A DNA stretch of 32,931 bases from Klebsiella pneumoniae. GTDB taxonomy: Bacteria > Pseudomonadota > Gammaproteobacteria > Burkholderiales > SG8-39. Positions within the stretch are counted from its first letter, which is position 1. Every line of letters starts with the position of its first letter. The notes beneath the pieces are model-generated. The model searched no databases. It was not told the DNA's origin and worked only from the letters and a program-made list of their open reading frames with translations. Position numbers and translations under genes: made by a program. Of the stretch, positions 30,576 to 32,931 are shown piece after piece. The stretch lies in the NCBI GenBank assembly GCA_945906755.1, contig CAMDRJ010000014.1:1-32931 (forward strand). The letters are read 5' to 3'.

Positions 30576-31138
30576 GCATCAAATCCGATAAGTGGATTCG
30601 CCGCATGGCGAGCACGCAGGGCATGATCGAGCCGTTTGAGCCCGGGCAAATCAAAGAGGTCAATGGACAGCGCGTGGTGTCCTATGGCACCTCGAGCTAT
30701 GGCTATGACATCCGCTGTTCGAGCGATTTCAAGATCTTCACCAACATCAATTCGACCATCGTTGATCCGAAGGCATTCGATGAGCGCTCGTTCGTCGATT
30801 TCAAAGGGAAGGTCTGCATCATCCCGCCGAATTCGTTTGCACTCGCGCGCACCGTCGAATACTTTCGCATCCCGCGCAACGTGCTCACGATTTGCCTTGG
30901 GAAATCGACCTATGCGCGTTGCGGCATCATCGTGAACGTCACCCCGCTCGAACCGGAGTGGGAGGGGCATGTCACTTTGGAATTCTCGAATACCACGCCG
31001 CTGCCCGCGAAGATCTACGCCGACGAAGGGGTCGCGCAGGTGATCTTCCTTGAGTCCGATGAAGTGTGTGAGACCTCTTATCGCGATCGCGGCGGCAAGT
31101 ACCAGGGGCAGCAGGGCGTTACGCTTCCGCGTATTTGA
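30572..31138 (+). CDS. dcd: dCTP deaminase
   Basis: [13 protein letters not shown]...[43 protein letters not shown]...[51 protein letters not shown]; overlaps apbC stop by 4 bp. Confidence 0.97.
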   Translation: MSIKSDKWIRRMASTQGMIEPFEPGQIKEVNGQRVVSYGTSSYGYDIRCSSDFKIFTNINSTIVDPKAFDERSFVDFKGKVCIIPPNSFALARTVEYFRIPRNVLTICLGKSTYARCGIIVNVTPLEPEWEGHVTLEFSNTTPLPAKIYADEGVAQVIFLESDEVCETSYRDRGGKYQGQQGVTLPRI

Positions 31139-31178
31139 CGCGTCCGGTCGCGCGACAGCCGAACAGCTCACTTGAATC

Positions 31179-32061
31179 GTGGAAGCCCTGCTAGGACAAC
31201 TGGTCAGCGTCGCGTTTCATGGCACGGCCTTCGGGATGATTCTCTATGTCATCTCGGTCGGTCTGTCGGTGACGATGGGCCTCATGGGGTTTGCCAATCT
31301 CGCGCATGGTGTGTTCGCGATGGCAGGTGGATACGTCATGTTGTCCATGATGAATGCCTATGGGCTGCCGTTTCCGCTGGCCCTCGCCATTGCGTTCGTT
31401 GCAGTGGCCTTGGGCAGCATCGTTTTGGAGCGGCTGCTCTACGCCAAGCTGTATGCGGCCGGGGAACTCGCGCAAGTGCTGTTTACGATTGGTTTGATTC
31501 TCATGGCGATCGCCGTGGCGCGCCTCCTGTACGGTACCTTGCAGCAGCCGGTCAATCTGCCCGATTACATGAAGGGGCAATTCCATTTGCTTGGCCGCGA
31601 TTTCCCGGCCTATCGTGTGATTGTCATTTTGTTCAGTCTCACGCTGGTGCTGCTGCTTTGGTTCGGTGTCGAGCGCACGCGCTGGGGCGCGATGCTGCGG
31701 GCCACCGTCGACAACCGCGCCATGGCGCAATCGATCGGCATCAACACCTCCAGACTCTTCACGCTCACCTTTGCGCTGGGCTCCGGGCTCCGGGCTCGCG
31801 GCAATCGGTGGCGGCATGGGCGCCGAATTGCTCGCGATCCAACCGACCTACCCGTTTGAGCACCTCGTCTTTTTCCTGATCGTCGTATCGGTCGGTGGCA
31901 TGGGCACCTTGCGCGGGCCCTTTGTGGCCGCGCTGCTGATCGGTGTGACCGATACCGCATGCAAGTATTGGCTGCCGCAATTTGGCGCGTTCTTTATCTA
32001 TGCGGCGACGATCGCGATCCTGCTATGGCGACCGGCCGGTCTCTTTGGAAAGGCGGCCTGA
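31179..32061 (+). pseudogene. livH: branched-chain amino acid ABC transporter permease LivH, frameshifted by a 7-bp tandem duplication
   Basis: Frame 1 gives MEALLGQLVSVAFHGTAFGMILYVISVGLSVTMGLMGFANLAHGVFAMAGGY...LFTLTFALGSGL then RARGNRWRHGRR and stop at 31859. The expected GLAAIGGGMGAELLAIQPTYPFEHLVFFLIVVSVGGMGTLRGPFVAALLIGVTDTACKYWLPQF...GLFGKAA continues in another frame to 32061. Confidence 0.88.
31778..31797. repeat. 7-bp tandem repeat (gggctcc) at the livH frameshift
   Basis: gggctcc-gggctcc-gggctc; removing one unit restores ALGSGLAAIGGGMGAE. Confidence 0.93.
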
Positions 32062-32062
32062 T

Positions 32063-32931
32063 TTGAACACGCCACCTGGCACCACGTCCGTCGCTGCGCA
32101 CTTGCTGAGTCGTTTGGCGCCGCATGCCGGCGGCTATATCGCCGATGCGCGGATCCGCCCGATCGAATATTTGCCGTGGGTGGTCGCGATCATCATCTAC
32201 TTTGCGGCGCCTGACTATCTGCCGCTTGGCAGCACCATTCTCATCCTGATGCTGTTTGCGCTATCGCTCGATCTGATTCTTGGCTATGGCGGCATCATCA
32301 CGCTTGGCCACACGGCTTACTTCGGCATCGGTGCTTATTCCGCCGGCATTCTCGCCAAGTTCGTGACCGCTGAACCGTTTACCGGTTTGGTTGTCGCGGC
32401 CGTTTGCGCAGGTGTGTTCGGCTTGATAACCGGTGCGGTCATCCTGCGCACCACCGGTCTGACGCTCTTGATGCTGACGCTCGCCATTACATCGATCTGC
32501 TATGAAGTGGCGAACAAGGCGAATGCCTGGACGGGCGGCGCCGATGGGCTTTCCGGCATCACGATGAATCCGTTGTTGGGGCAGTTCCGCTTCGATATGT
32601 TCGGCAACACGGCCTATCTCTACAGTCTGGTGTTTTTGATTCTCGGCTGGTGGATTGTGCGGCGGATCGTCTATTCACCATTCGGTGCGTCGCTGGCCGG
32701 CATCCGCGAAAACCCGATGCGGATGCATGCGGTGGGTGCACCGGTGTATGGCCGCCTGGTCATGGTCTATACGATCTCCGCGATGATCGCCGGCGTTGCG
32801 GGAGCACTGCTTACGCACACGACGCAATTCGTTGGACTCAAGGTGCTTGGCTTTGAGTTGGCGGGCGATCTGCTTGTCATGCTGATCCTGGGCGGTGTCG
32901 GCAGGATTTATGGTGCGATCGTCGGGCCGCT
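32063..32931 (+). CDS. livM: branched-chain amino acid ABC transporter permease LivM, 3' end cut by window
   Basis: From TTG 32063: LNTPPGTTSVAAHLLSRLAPHAGGYIADARIRPIEYLPWVV...FALSLDLILGYGGIITLGHTAYFGIGAYSAGIL...GIRENPMRMHAVG...ILGGVGRIYGAIVGP; open through the window edge. Confidence 0.93.
   Translation, partial: MNTPPGTTSVAAHLLSRLAPHAGGYIADARIRPIEYLPWVVAIIIYFAAPDYLPLGSTILILMLFALSLDLILGYGGIITLGHTAYFGIGAYSAGILAKFVTAEPFTGLVVAAVCAGVFGLITGAVILRTTGLTLLMLTLAITSICYEVANKANAWTGGADGLSGITMNPLLGQFRFDMFGNTAYLYSLVFLILGWWIVRRIVYSPFGASLAGIRENPMRMHAVGAPVYGRLVMVYTISAMIAGVAGALLTHTTQFVGLKVLGFELAGDLLVMLILGGVGRIYGAIVGP

Noticed and set aside
1-32931. CRISPR arrays, toxin-antitoxin pairs, restriction-modification, retrons, prophage, transposases, tRNA/rRNA genes
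   Set aside because: Looked for regularly spaced repeats and hallmark proteins or RNA genes; none seen. The repeats present are short tandem or palindromic intergenic elements.

Overview
Mostly housekeeping DNA from a GC-rich proteobacterium; gene order and protein sequences suggest Burkholderiales or a related betaproteobacterium (inference, no database search). Left to right: 3'-truncated tsaD (-); macromolecular synthesis operon rpsU-yqeY-dnaG-rpoD (+); gor (+); HDOD protein (-); RhlE-like DEAD-box helicase overlapping a small RRM protein gene (+); hydantoinase/oxoprolinase pair hyuA-hyuB (-), with hyuA apparently internally shortened; a basic-tailed AP2-like protein and an orphan small ORF (+); a tightly overlapping minus-strand cluster hda-HAD phosphatase-FecCD permease-ABC ATPase-pcnB-folK-panC; purM and dnaE (+); small membrane protein (-) and a REP-like inverted pair; metG (-); mrp/apbC-dcd (+); and branched-chain amino acid permease genes livH-livM (+), with livH broken by a 7-bp tandem duplication. 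I found no CRISPR array, rRNA, tRNA, transposase, prophage or recognisable defence system. The best second looks are the livH repeat frameshift, the in-frame core deletion in hyuA (plus a 15-bp duplication near its C-terminus), the binding-protein-less ABC importer embedded in the hda-pcnB cluster, and the AP2-like protein with a histone-H1-like tail. I see no convincing evidence of a wholly new multi-gene system.
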